From: Caldilineaceae bacterium
GTDB taxonomy: Bacteria; Chloroflexota; Anaerolineae; Caldilineales; Caldilineaceae
Length of the DNA stretch: 64,000 bases
Assembly (NCBI GenBank): GCA_022842065.1
Contig: JALHQH010000001.1
Location: 248,001 to 312,000, forward strand
Direction of reading: 5' to 3'
The notes beneath the pieces were generated by a model. That model had not been told where the DNA came from, ran no database searches, and was given only the letters and a program-made list of their open reading frames with translations. Shown here piece by piece: positions 46,623-54,752 of this stretch (positions within the stretch are counted from its first letter, which is position 1; the number at the start of each line of letters is the position of its first letter). The translations under genes and the position numbers were made by a program.

Positions 46623-47791
46623 GCAATGCCTATCGTCAGAATGTCCAACTGGATCGCTCAGCCTATCAAGCCCGCATTCGCCAGATTCAAACTGCGTTAG
46701 ACAAGCAGGCGTGTGACGGCTTGCTCCTGCTCAACGCGGCCAACATTATGTGGGCCTGTGGCTTTTTCCACATTCCCAACGAACGGCCACTCGCGCTCTA
46801 CATTCCGACCGCTGCGCCGCCCCTGCTCCTGGCCCCTTTTCTGGAGAAAGAAAATGCCGAAGCGAGTGGCGTCGGCGAAGTAAAGACCTACTGGGAATTT
46901 CCTGGCGAAATCCCACCGGAAGTCTGGATGTTGCAACAGGTGCCGGGCGAACGGATTGCGGTTGACAGCGTTGGACATGGCCGCTTCTTGCAGATGCAAC
47001 AGGTCAAACCCAAACTCCAACTGGATCAGACGGTGGCTGAGTTGCGCTATATCAAGAGCGAAGCCGAGTTGGCGCTGATCGAGCTGGCCGCCGGTTACGC
47101 TGATTATGGCCTAGCTGTCGCCCGCGCTGCGGTGGCCGAGCGCATCCACAGTGGCATTACCGAACTCGACGTGGTGCGCACGGTCCAAGCCGAGACAACC
47201 GCCAAGATGCAGCGTGAGCTGGCCGAGTTGATCAACTTTTACCGCGGCGCGGTCGCGCTGACCGCCCACACCGGCCCGCGGGCCGCCCTGCCCCACGGCC
47301 AACCTGGCCCCGTCAACCTGGCCCCCGGTGATGGGTTAATTGTGGGCATTGGCGTCAAAGTCGGCGGCTATCACGCTGAAAGCGGCTGCACCTTTATCAT
47401 CGGCGAGCCGACCGCCGACCAGTTACATTGCCTGGAGACCACCTGGCGCTGCGATCAGGCTGCGGTTGACGCGTTGACACCGGGCAACCGCTGTACCGCG
47501 GTCAATGATGCGGCGCTCGCCGTGCTGCGCGAGGGTGGTTATGGTGAGTACATCCGCCATCGGATTGGCCACGGCATGGGCATTGAAGGGCACGAAGCGC
47601 CCTGGCTCTCCGTCGGCGATGAGACGATTTTGCAGCCCATGATGGTCTTTTCCAACGAACCAGGCATCTACCGCCCCGGCATCGACGGCTACCGCATCAT
47701 CGACAGCATGGTCGTCACCCCCACCGGTGGCCGCCGCCTCAGCCACTATCTCAGCGAACATGGGCCGGCTGATCGAGTGATTACGATTTGA
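46619..47791 (+). CDS. M24 pita-bread family protein with altered metal ligands
   Basis: A 390-aa protein with a creatinase-type N-terminal domain (residues 1-140) and a pita-bread C-terminal domain. The ligand positions differ from active aminopeptidases: the first Asp is Gly in LIVGIGVKVGGYHAESGCTF, the second is Glu, and the last Glu is Asp in GYRIIDSM. His in RIGHGMGIEGHE and Glu in FSNEPGIY remain. Such changes occur in non-metal members such as creatinase and in altered peptidase homologues. It may hydrolyse a C-N bond other than Xaa-Pro. Coupled by ATGA to the M14 gene. A second M24 gene is at 63219. Confidence 0.87.
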   Translation: MSNAYRQNVQLDRSAYQARIRQIQTALDKQACDGLLLLNAANIMWACGFFHIPNERPLALYIPTAAPPLLLAPFLEKENAEASGVGEVKTYWEFPGEIPPEVWMLQQVPGERIAVDSVGHGRFLQMQQVKPKLQLDQTVAELRYIKSEAELALIELAAGYADYGLAVARAAVAERIHSGITELDVVRTVQAETTAKMQRELAELINFYRGAVALTAHTGPRAALPHGQPGPVNLAPGDGLIVGIGVKVGGYHAESGCTFIIGEPTADQLHCLETTWRCDQAAVDALTPGNRCTAVNDAALAVLREGGYGEYIRHRIGHGMGIEGHEAPWLSVGDETILQPMMVFSNEPGIYRPGIDGYRIIDSMVVTPTGGRRLSHYLSEHGPADRVITI

Positions 47792-47794
47792 GGA

Positions 47795-47892
47795 ACGTAA
47801 TGCGTGAAACGTAAAGCGTAAAGCGTAAAGCGTAAAGCGTAAAGCGTCAGTCGCCAATTCACGCATTACGTTTCACGTTTCACGCATTACGT
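47795..47892. repeat. Inverted repeat with heptamer tandem tract, CGTAAAACG family
   Basis: ACGTAATGCGTGAAACGT (47795-47812) is exactly inverted at 47875-47892. Between the arms lie five tandem GTAAAGC heptamers (47811-47845). It fills the gap between the M24 and first M20 genes. Confidence 0.85.
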
Positions 47893-47925
47893 TTCACGCA
47901 TCACGCATCAAAAAACGAGGAAGCT

Positions 47926-49311
47926 ATGACAACAAACCACCCTGAACTCCAGGCGGTCTTTGATTGGATCGATGCGCATCGGGCAGAAGCGATTGCGGAT
48001 TTACAGCGCTTTGTGCAGCAACCCAGCGTCAGCGCGCAGAATATTGGGTTGGAAGAATGTGCCGAACTTGTGGTCGAGCTAATGCACGGCGATGGGCTGC
48101 CGGCCACTGCCCATCCGATCAAAGATGGGCCGCCCTGTATCATCGGTTATCTACCCAGCCCGACCAGCAGTAAAACTTTGCTCGCCTATGCCCATTATGA
48201 TGTGCAGCCGGTGGAACCGCTCGACAAATGGGTCTATCCCCCCTACAGCGCAACGCTGGCCGATGGACGCATGTGGGGCCGCGGGGCCACCGACAACAAG
48301 TCGGGGGTGATGGCCTTTATCAAGGGGGCCAAAGCATGGCTGCAGACCAAGGGTGAGCTGCCGGTGGGGGTCAAGTTTATCACCGAGGGCGAAGAAGAGA
48401 TCGGCTCGATCCACCTGGGGCCTTTTATTGAGGCCAACCCCGAGTTGGTGCGCGCCGACGCCATGCACTGTCTTGATGGCGGGGTCCATCCCAGCGCAAT
48501 GGTGCCGGATATTGATCTGGGGCTGAAGAGTGTGCTCTTTATCGAGCTGATTGCCCGTGGTGCGAATGCCGACATTCACAGTCTCGATGCCCCCCTCTTG
48601 CCACAGCCGGCATGGGAATTGGTACGGGCACTCAATACGCTGGTTGACGCGCAACGGCGGATCTTGATCGACGGCTGGTATGAGGGGCTGTGGCAACTGG
48701 GCGAGGAAGAGATCGAACAGCTTGAGGCCAATGCCAAGCGGCTGGATATGAACAAGCTGAAAGAGGAATGGGGCATCAAAGAATTTGCCCTGGGCCGTGA
48801 GGGCATCGAAGCGCTCAAAGCACGCGCCTATGAACCGACGTGCAACATTGCCGGGCTGACCAGTGGCTACCAAGGGCCGGGCAGCAAGACAATTGTGCCC
48901 AACGAGGCCCGCGCCAAATTGGATATGCGGCTGCCCCCGCTGATTGACCCAGAAAAGGCGGTAACGCGGCTCCGTGACCATCTGATTAAACATGGTTTTG
49001 GCCACATTGAGGTCAATATCATGGGCAGAACCCCTGAGCCGCCCTACAAAATCAGTGTCAAAGAAGATATCAGCCAGGCGATCATTCGGGCCGCCGAAAC
49101 GGTCTTTGGCGCGCCGCCGGTAATCAACGGCGTCAGTGCCGAGGGGACGATCCTCAAACATGTGTGGATGCCCACCGTCTTGACCGGCTTTGCCCAGCCC
49201 GACTGTAATCTCCACGCGCCCAACGAGAGCATTGACCTGGAACATTACATCAAGGGCATCAAATACGCCGCGGCGATCATGTGGGAATATGGTCAAATGG
49301 CAAGCAAGTAA
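47926..49311 (+). CDS. M20 family metallopeptidase (dipeptidase type)
   Basis: A 461-aa M20/M25/M40 zinc hydrolase. The two-metal site: AYAHYDVQPVEPLDKW (His and Asp region), ATDNKSG (bridging Asp), EGEEEIGS (catalytic Glu plus ligand Glu), CLDGG and the final His in NLHAPNES. The inserted dimerisation domain keeps the trans-acting His in ANADIHSLDAP. It is cytoplasmic. Closely related to the gene that follows (same IGLEECAELV and LDKW segments), so it is one half of a tandem duplication. It should cleave small dipeptides or N-acyl amino acids. Confidence 0.92.
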   Translation: MTTNHPELQAVFDWIDAHRAEAIADLQRFVQQPSVSAQNIGLEECAELVVELMHGDGLPATAHPIKDGPPCIIGYLPSPTSSKTLLAYAHYDVQPVEPLDKWVYPPYSATLADGRMWGRGATDNKSGVMAFIKGAKAWLQTKGELPVGVKFITEGEEEIGSIHLGPFIEANPELVRADAMHCLDGGVHPSAMVPDIDLGLKSVLFIELIARGANADIHSLDAPLLPQPAWELVRALNTLVDAQRRILIDGWYEGLWQLGEEEIEQLEANAKRLDMNKLKEEWGIKEFALGREGIEALKARAYEPTCNIAGLTSGYQGPGSKTIVPNEARAKLDMRLPPLIDPEKAVTRLRDHLIKHGFGHIEVNIMGRTPEPPYKISVKEDISQAIIRAAETVFGAPPVINGVSAEGTILKHVWMPTVLTGFAQPDCNLHAPNESIDLEHYIKGIKYAAAIMWEYGQMASK

Positions 49312-49451
49312 TCACAAATTTGAACGCGGATTTGGCGAATTGAGCCGATGTTCGCGGATAAAACGCGGCAAAAATCCGCTCGCATCCGCCTAATCAGCTA
49401 AATCCGCGTTCTATCATTGCCCCATTCGACATTGCGCAGAAAGCGAGTGCT

Positions 49452-50828
49452 ATGCAAGATATCTACGATTGGATCGATGCCCACCGTGACGAGTTGGTGG
49501 CTGAACTACAAACCCTGTTACGCCAACCAAGTATCAGCGCGCAAAAGATTGGGTTGGAGGAGTGCGCCGATCTGCTGCTGGGCCAGATGATCGGCGATGG
49601 GCTGACGAATACGCGGCGCATCCCTGTGCCCGGCGGGCCGGATCTGCTCTATGCGACCGAAACAGCGACCGACTCCAACGCCAAAACCTTGCTCTGCTAT
49701 AGCCACTATGATGTCCAGCCGCCGGAGCCGCTTGACAAGTGGATCGACCCGCCCTTTAGCGCCGCGATCCGCGATGGGGTGATCTATGCCCGCGGCGCAA
49801 CCGACAACAAATCAGGCGCATTGGCCTTTGTGCGCGCCGCGCAAGCGTTCCGGGAAGTGCGCGGTGGCCCACCAGTCAACCTGGTCTTTCTCTGTGAAGG
49901 GGAGGAAGAAGTCGGCAGTCCCCATCTGGCCAGTTGGGTGGAAAACAACAAGGATCTTTGTCAATGTGATGCGAGTATTGGGCTGGATGGTGGGGTTAAT
50001 CGCACTTCGTTCAAGCCGGAGATCCACCTGGGCATCAAGGCGATTCTGGCGATTGAGTTGCGGGTGAAGAGCCACACCATTGACTTTTGGAGTGGTCGCG
50101 CGCAGTTGCTTAAGGCGCAAAGCGCCCCATGGCGATTGGTCCACTGCCTGAGTTCGATCTTTGACCCAACCGGGCGGATTCTGATTGAGGGTTGGTATGA
50201 CAATTTGCTGCCGCCCGATCCCGATGATCTCTACTATCTGCGTGAGGAGTTAGCCTTTTTCGACCGCGCCGAGTTAGCCCGTCAACTAGGGTTGACCAAA
50301 GACTTTCCCTTTGAAGATGACATTGAGCTGCTGAAGACGATTCACTACGGGGCGTCGTGTAACATTGCCGGTTTACAGGCGGGTTATACGGGCGAAGGGA
50401 TGAAGACGATTGTGCCAATGGAAGCGACGGCCAAACTTGATTTCCGTTGCCCGCCCAAATTGGAGCCGGCGGAGCAGCTCAAAAAGCTGGAGGCGCATCT
50501 GCACAAACATGGCTTTGACGACATCGAAATTGTCACCCACACCGTGCGCGCCAACCCCTACAAAACGCCGGTCAGCCAGTCGATTAGCCAGGCGGTGATC
50601 CATGCCGCCGACCAGGTCTGGGGCGAACAGCCAGTGGTGATGGGCGTCAGCATCCAGGGGCTAATCATGATCCATGTGCCCCATCCGGCGGTGCTGAGTG
50701 GCTTTGGCGCAGCGGAGAACAACTTGCACGCGCCCAACGAAAATATGCCGATCGACCGCTATCTACAAGGCATCAAATTTGCGGCGATGATCTTTGAAGA
50801 GTTTGCCAAGCGGACGCAAACCACATAG
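49452..50828 (+). CDS. M20 family metallopeptidase, divergent tandem copy
   Basis: A 458-aa paralogue of the preceding gene with an intact metal site (YSHYDVQPPEPLDKW, ATDNKSG, EGEEEVGS, GLDGG, NLHAPNEN). At the dimerisation-domain position where the neighbour has DIHS, it reads HTIDFWSGRAQ, so the His that normally completes the partner subunit's active site is missing or displaced. This suggests changed specificity or reliance on a heterodimer with the neighbour. The 140-bp gap upstream carries short repeats of GCGGAT-type words but no gene. Confidence 0.9.
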   Translation: MQDIYDWIDAHRDELVAELQTLLRQPSISAQKIGLEECADLLLGQMIGDGLTNTRRIPVPGGPDLLYATETATDSNAKTLLCYSHYDVQPPEPLDKWIDPPFSAAIRDGVIYARGATDNKSGALAFVRAAQAFREVRGGPPVNLVFLCEGEEEVGSPHLASWVENNKDLCQCDASIGLDGGVNRTSFKPEIHLGIKAILAIELRVKSHTIDFWSGRAQLLKAQSAPWRLVHCLSSIFDPTGRILIEGWYDNLLPPDPDDLYYLREELAFFDRAELARQLGLTKDFPFEDDIELLKTIHYGASCNIAGLQAGYTGEGMKTIVPMEATAKLDFRCPPKLEPAEQLKKLEAHLHKHGFDDIEIVTHTVRANPYKTPVSQSISQAVIHAADQVWGEQPVVMGVSIQGLIMIHVPHPAVLSGFGAAENNLHAPNENMPIDRYLQGIKFAAMIFEEFAKRTQTT

Positions 50829-50886
50829 AACGCGGCTGAAAAATCGTTCGGCATATGCCTACCGCCCAGCGATGGATCACCGGGCT

Positions 50887-50943
50887 AAAAAAAAACACCC
50901 GCTGAAGCGGGCTTGGCCGGTAACATCAGCCCGCTTCAGCGGG
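50887..50943 (-). terminator. Strong intrinsic terminator of the GntR gene
   Basis: CCCGCTGAAGCGGGCT (50898-50913) pairs perfectly with 50928-50943. On the minus strand the hairpin is followed by a run of nine T (50895-50887). It ends the GntR transcript. Another hairpin (CCGGTGGCT/AGCCACCGG, 50957-50976) stands just upstream of it. Confidence 0.88.
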
Positions 50944-51049
50944 CGTTGTTCACTAACCGGTGGCTTCAGCCACCGGCGGATCCGGCGGCCCAACTACCGC
51001 ATCTAATGTTTAATTCGCATTAACGGGTTTTGCCTACCAGCAGGTGAAT

Positions 51050-51790
51050 TCATTCACCTGCGCCCTCCTGGTCATCGGCGTAGTGGCCATTCATGAAGGC
51101 GGCTTCATCGAAATCCATCTCCCCCCAGCCGCGGATGATACTCTCCGCCGATTCAGTAATATGGGTGCGGAGAATTTGGACGGCCAGCGGTTTATTGCGC
51201 TCGGCAATGGCGGTGACAATGGTGGGGTGGGTGCCAACGACTTCGTCAAGGAAGGTGTAGATCCGGTGTTGCGTGTGCAGACAGCGTTTGACCCCAACGG
51301 CCAATTGTTGCCATAAGTTTAGGATCAGGTTGTGATCGGCCATGCGCACAATATATTCATGGAACTTAAGATCCAGCTCAACAAGTAGATCCTGTTGTTG
51401 ACTGCGCGCAGCAAGCCGCATCTGGTCAACGATCCGCTCCAGTTGTTGTAGATCTTTGGGTACCAACCGATCAATGCCCTGTTCTAACGCCATTGTTTCC
51501 AATCCAGCGCGGACGGAGTAAAGTTCCTCCACATAGCGCCGGTTCATCGGGGTGATAAAGACCCGTTTGTAGGCAACAGTCCGGATCAACCCTTCTTGTT
51601 CCAACCGGCCCATAGCTTCACGCACAGGGCCGCGGGAAACGCCCAATTCTTCGGCAATCTGGGCTTGATTCAGTTCTGTTCCTGGCGCTAGTTTGCCACT
51701 AATAATCGATTCGCGAATGCGGTCAGTCACATTCTCTTTCAACGTACGGTGCGCAAGGGGGGCCAGCTTTTCTTTCGTAACAGTTTCCAT
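51050..51790 (-). CDS. GntR-family regulator, FadR/FCD subgroup
   Basis: A 246-aa transcription factor. The N-terminal winged helix (RTLKENVTDRIRESIISGKLAPGTELNQAQIAEELGVSRGPVREAMGRLEQEGLIRTV) is the GntR DNA-binding domain. The C-terminal FCD domain is all-helical, with possible metal ligands in LDLKFHEYIVRMADH and THPTIVTAI. FCD regulators typically bind carboxylated metabolites and repress degradation genes. Its location inside the island makes it the likely local controller. The 22-bp palindrome at 44622 contains TGTTAACA, compatible with GntR-type dyads. It is divergent to the gene at 51905, across a palindrome. Confidence 0.95.
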   Translation of the reverse strand: METVTKEKLAPLAHRTLKENVTDRIRESIISGKLAPGTELNQAQIAEELGVSRGPVREAMGRLEQEGLIRTVAYKRVFITPMNRRYVEELYSVRAGLETMALEQGIDRLVPKDLQQLERIVDQMRLAARSQQQDLLVELDLKFHEYIVRMADHNLILNLWQQLAVGVKRCLHTQHRIYTFLDEVVGTHPTIVTAIAERNKPLAVQILRTHITESAESIIRGWGEMDFDEAAFMNGHYADDQEGAGE

Positions 51791-51828
51791 TTACACTCTT
51801 TCACTTTAACATGACTAATGCGTAATGC

Positions 51829-51887
51829 GTGAAACGTGATGCGTGAATTTACAACTGACGTTTTACGTTTCACGCATCACGTTTCAC
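51829..51887. repeat. Inverted repeat of the CGTGAAACGTGATG family
   Basis: GTGAAACGTGATGCGTGAA (51829-51847) is exactly inverted at 51869-51887 with a 21-nt loop. It occupies the divergent gap between the GntR gene and the gene at 51905, so it would overlap any promoter there. Confidence 0.85.
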
Positions 51888-51904
51888 TAATCAACAGGCT
51901 TACT

Positions 51905-53329
51905 ATGACACAACAAAATCGTAACCAAAAATTTGTCGGTATCCAAATCAGCCCCATCAGTTTTATTGATGAAGGGGTTGACAATGTGCTTGAAACGCTG
52001 GCGGAGCGGGTCGGTGTCAATGTCTTGATGATCGGGACAGTCTCCTGGCTTGGCTTGAAAGCCGGACGGAGTATCTCACATGCGCTCGATGGTTGGCCGG
52101 ACCACGGTGTGCCCGAACCATTAACGATGAAAGGCGGTGCCTATTTTCAACCACACGCAGAATATTATAAGAATACCTTCATTCAGGAGTTCCGCGCAAA
52201 TGATCCAGAGATGAATGGCATTGATGTGCTGGAAATGGTCATCCCCGCAGCCAAGGCCCGCGGCATGAAGGTTATGCCCGAACTGATGGAACCGCTCTTT
52301 AAGTATACCGGACATGGTTCGGTGAATAACGTAGATATTCCCAATTTGCCTCAATGTCTGGAAGTTGACGTGTTTGGGCGACATGGGGCGGAACCGTGCA
52401 CCAATCACCCCGCCTACCGCCGTTGGTGGCATTCGCTCATCGAGGATCAATGTCGTAGTTACCCCATCGACGGCATTATGTGGTGCAACGAACGACGCAG
52501 CCCACTGGACCAACTGATCGCCGGCCAGGCCCCCGCCTGTTTTTGTGAACATTGCCGGGCGCAGGCGATGCAACGAGGCTTGGCCGTCGAGCCAATTCGC
52601 AAAGCGTTCATCGAACTACACACCTACTTTGAACAGGCGCGCGCCGGCGTTGACTTTGTCGACGGTGCGTTGATTGAATTTATGCGCATCCTCTTTGCCA
52701 ATCCAGAAGTGCTGCTCTGGGAACGCTTCTGGCTGGAGCGCAACAAAGATCTGGATCGGGAACTTTACGGCCAAGTGAAATGGTGCAATCCCGATCTGGA
52801 ATTTGGCCTCAACGTCTGGAATCGCAATCACTTTAACCCCTTCCGTAAAGCCCAATGGCCGTGGGCCGAACAGACCCGCTACGCCGATTGGGTCAAACCG
52901 ATCACCTATCAACACCAGTCCGGTGATGTCTATCAGAAAGAGATGCTGGCCTTTCACAAATCGCTGCTACGTGACTTTACGCCCCAAGAGATGACGCCCT
53001 TCATGTATAAGTTGCTGGGCTTGCAGGAAGCGCCGTGGGATCAAGTGGTGCAGGCCGGCCTTGACCCCGACACCTATGTCTACGGCCAATGTGCCGATGC
53101 CGTGCGCGGGGTGGGGAACAAAATTCCGGTCTACATGGGGATTGGGGTCGATGCGCCCCGCACGCGTGCCGACCAGGCGATCTCTACGCCGGATATCGCC
53201 TATCGCAGCGTCCATGCCACCTATCGGGCCGGCGGCAAAGGGGTGATCTTCGCGCCCAACTATGCCAGTATGAAGTTGACCAACCTCGACGGCGCCGCCA
53301 AAGCGCTGACCGAGTTGGGCCTCAAATAA
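51905..53329 (+). CDS. Unrecognised protein, probable TIM-barrel hydrolase
   Basis: A 474-aa cytoplasmic protein without signal peptide. It shows barrel-like strand/helix alternation (NVLMIGTVSWLGL, GMKVMPELMEP, YPIDGIMWCNERRSPLD, FGLNVWNRNHFNPF, YADWVKPITYQHQSGD, IPVYMGIGVDAPRT, GGKGVIFAPNYASM). Residues such as E in MWCNERRSP and D/E near the strand ends could be catalytic, as in clan-A glycosidases. A CFCEHC cluster at about residue 213 may bind metal. I cannot name the family. ATG 51905 is chosen over an in-frame ATG at 51836 that lies within repeat DNA. It sits 12 bp before an M20 gene, so it is in the island's operon. Confidence 0.7.
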   Translation: MTQQNRNQKFVGIQISPISFIDEGVDNVLETLAERVGVNVLMIGTVSWLGLKAGRSISHALDGWPDHGVPEPLTMKGGAYFQPHAEYYKNTFIQEFRANDPEMNGIDVLEMVIPAAKARGMKVMPELMEPLFKYTGHGSVNNVDIPNLPQCLEVDVFGRHGAEPCTNHPAYRRWWHSLIEDQCRSYPIDGIMWCNERRSPLDQLIAGQAPACFCEHCRAQAMQRGLAVEPIRKAFIELHTYFEQARAGVDFVDGALIEFMRILFANPEVLLWERFWLERNKDLDRELYGQVKWCNPDLEFGLNVWNRNHFNPFRKAQWPWAEQTRYADWVKPITYQHQSGDVYQKEMLAFHKSLLRDFTPQEMTPFMYKLLGLQEAPWDQVVQAGLDPDTYVYGQCADAVRGVGNKIPVYMGIGVDAPRTRADQAISTPDIAYRSVHATYRAGGKGVIFAPNYASMKLTNLDGAAKALTELGLK

Positions 53330-53341
53330 AGGATGCAGATC

Positions 53342-54742
53342 ATGGATCGAACAATTGAATCATTTCTCGCCGAGGCACAAGCGCGACAACTGGCCGAGTT
53401 GACCGAGTGGCTGCGCATCCCCAGCATCAGCACCATTTCGGCGCACAAGGCCGACATGGTACAGGCTGCCCAATGGTTGGTTGATAATATGCAACAGAGT
53501 GGGCTGGAACATGTGGAGATGATCGAAACTGTGGGGCATCCCCTGGTCTATGCGGATTGGTTACATGCCGGCGCAGACAAGCCGACCGTGCTGATTTATG
53601 GTCACTACGATGTCCAGCCGGTCGATCCACTGGCGTTGTGGCAGTCGCCCCCCTTTGCGCCGACCGTTCGCCCCGGCCCTCACGGTGATGATCTCTTTGC
53701 CCGCGGTGCGTCTGATGATAAGGGGCAGACCTTCATCCATATCAAAGCGGTGGAAGCGCTGTTGCAGACAACCGGCACGCTACCCGTCAATGTCAAATTC
53801 CTCGTGGAAGGCGAAGAGGAGGCCGGTGGACAGGCCATCGCGGCCTATGTGCCTGATCATGTCGAAAAGCTGGCCGCCGATGCCTGTCTCATCTCCGATA
53901 CAGGTATTCTGTCGCCCACGCAACCTGTCTTAACCTATGGCTTGCGCGGCGGCTGGTCCTGTGAGATCACCGTGACCGGGCCAAGCCAAGATCTGCACAG
54001 CGGCATGTTTGGCGGTCCCACCCACAACCCCAATCAGGCACTCTGTGAGTTGCTGGCCGCGCTGCACGATGAGGAAGGCCGGGTGACAGTGCCTGGCTTT
54101 TATGATCGGGTCCGTGAGCTCTCGCCAGAGGAACGTACCTTGCTAGCCAATGTCCCCTATGATGAGGCACAGTTACTCGCGGATAGTGGGGCACCGGCGG
54201 TCTATGGTGAGCGCGCCTACACAGTGGTGGAACGCATTGGCGCACGCCCAACGCTGGAGATCAACGGCATGTGGGGTGGCTTTATCACCGAAGGCTTTAA
54301 GACAGTGATTCCCAGCCAGGCCCATGCCAAAATCAGCTGCCGCTTGGTGCCTGATCAGGATCCAGCGGTGATCGGTCGCCTGGTCACTGCGCACTTGCAA
54401 GCACTGGCCCCACCGACGATTCGCCTGGAGGTCCGCCCGCGCGGGGCTGGTTCACCGGCCTATGTCGCCCCATTGGCCGCGCCAGCGATTCAGGCCGCGG
54501 CCCAAGCCTACCGGACCAGCTTCGGCACCGAACCAGTTTACAAACGCGAAGGCGGCGGCATTCCCGTGGCCACCGTTTTCCAAACCGCGCTCGATATCCC
54601 CGTTGTCCTTATGGGCTTTGGTCTGCCCGACGATAATTTGCACGCACCCAACGAAAAAATGCATCTGCCCAACTTCTACAAAGGGATCCAGACCAGCATT
54701 GTTTTTATGAATGAATTGGCTAAATCAACACAACTTCAATAG
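53342..54742 (+). CDS. M20 family dipeptidase (canonical)
   Basis: A 466-aa M20 peptidase closer to CNDP-like dipeptidases than the two before it. Active-site segments: LIYGHYDVQPVDPLALW, GASDDKGQ, VEGEEEAGG, CLISDTGI and NLHAPNEKM. The dimerisation domain has the canonical SQDLHSGMFGG with the trans His. It would remove amino acids from dipeptides in the cytoplasm. AAAGGA stands before the ATG at 53342; another ATG at 53333 is too close to that site. The stop is 10 nt from the amidohydrolase start. Confidence 0.95.
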   Translation: MDRTIESFLAEAQARQLAELTEWLRIPSISTISAHKADMVQAAQWLVDNMQQSGLEHVEMIETVGHPLVYADWLHAGADKPTVLIYGHYDVQPVDPLALWQSPPFAPTVRPGPHGDDLFARGASDDKGQTFIHIKAVEALLQTTGTLPVNVKFLVEGEEEAGGQAIAAYVPDHVEKLAADACLISDTGILSPTQPVLTYGLRGGWSCEITVTGPSQDLHSGMFGGPTHNPNQALCELLAALHDEEGRVTVPGFYDRVRELSPEERTLLANVPYDEAQLLADSGAPAVYGERAYTVVERIGARPTLEINGMWGGFITEGFKTVIPSQAHAKISCRLVPDQDPAVIGRLVTAHLQALAPPTIRLEVRPRGAGSPAYVAPLAAPAIQAAAQAYRTSFGTEPVYKREGGGIPVATVFQTALDIPVVLMGFGLPDDNLHAPNEKMHLPNFYKGIQTSIVFMNELAKSTQLQ

Positions 54743-54752
54743 GAGCTTTCCC

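Noticed and set aside
48151..49296. 381-codon antisense frame over the first M20 gene
   Set aside because: The plus-strand M20 motifs are complete. The antisense product shows no family features and its frame follows from codon bias.
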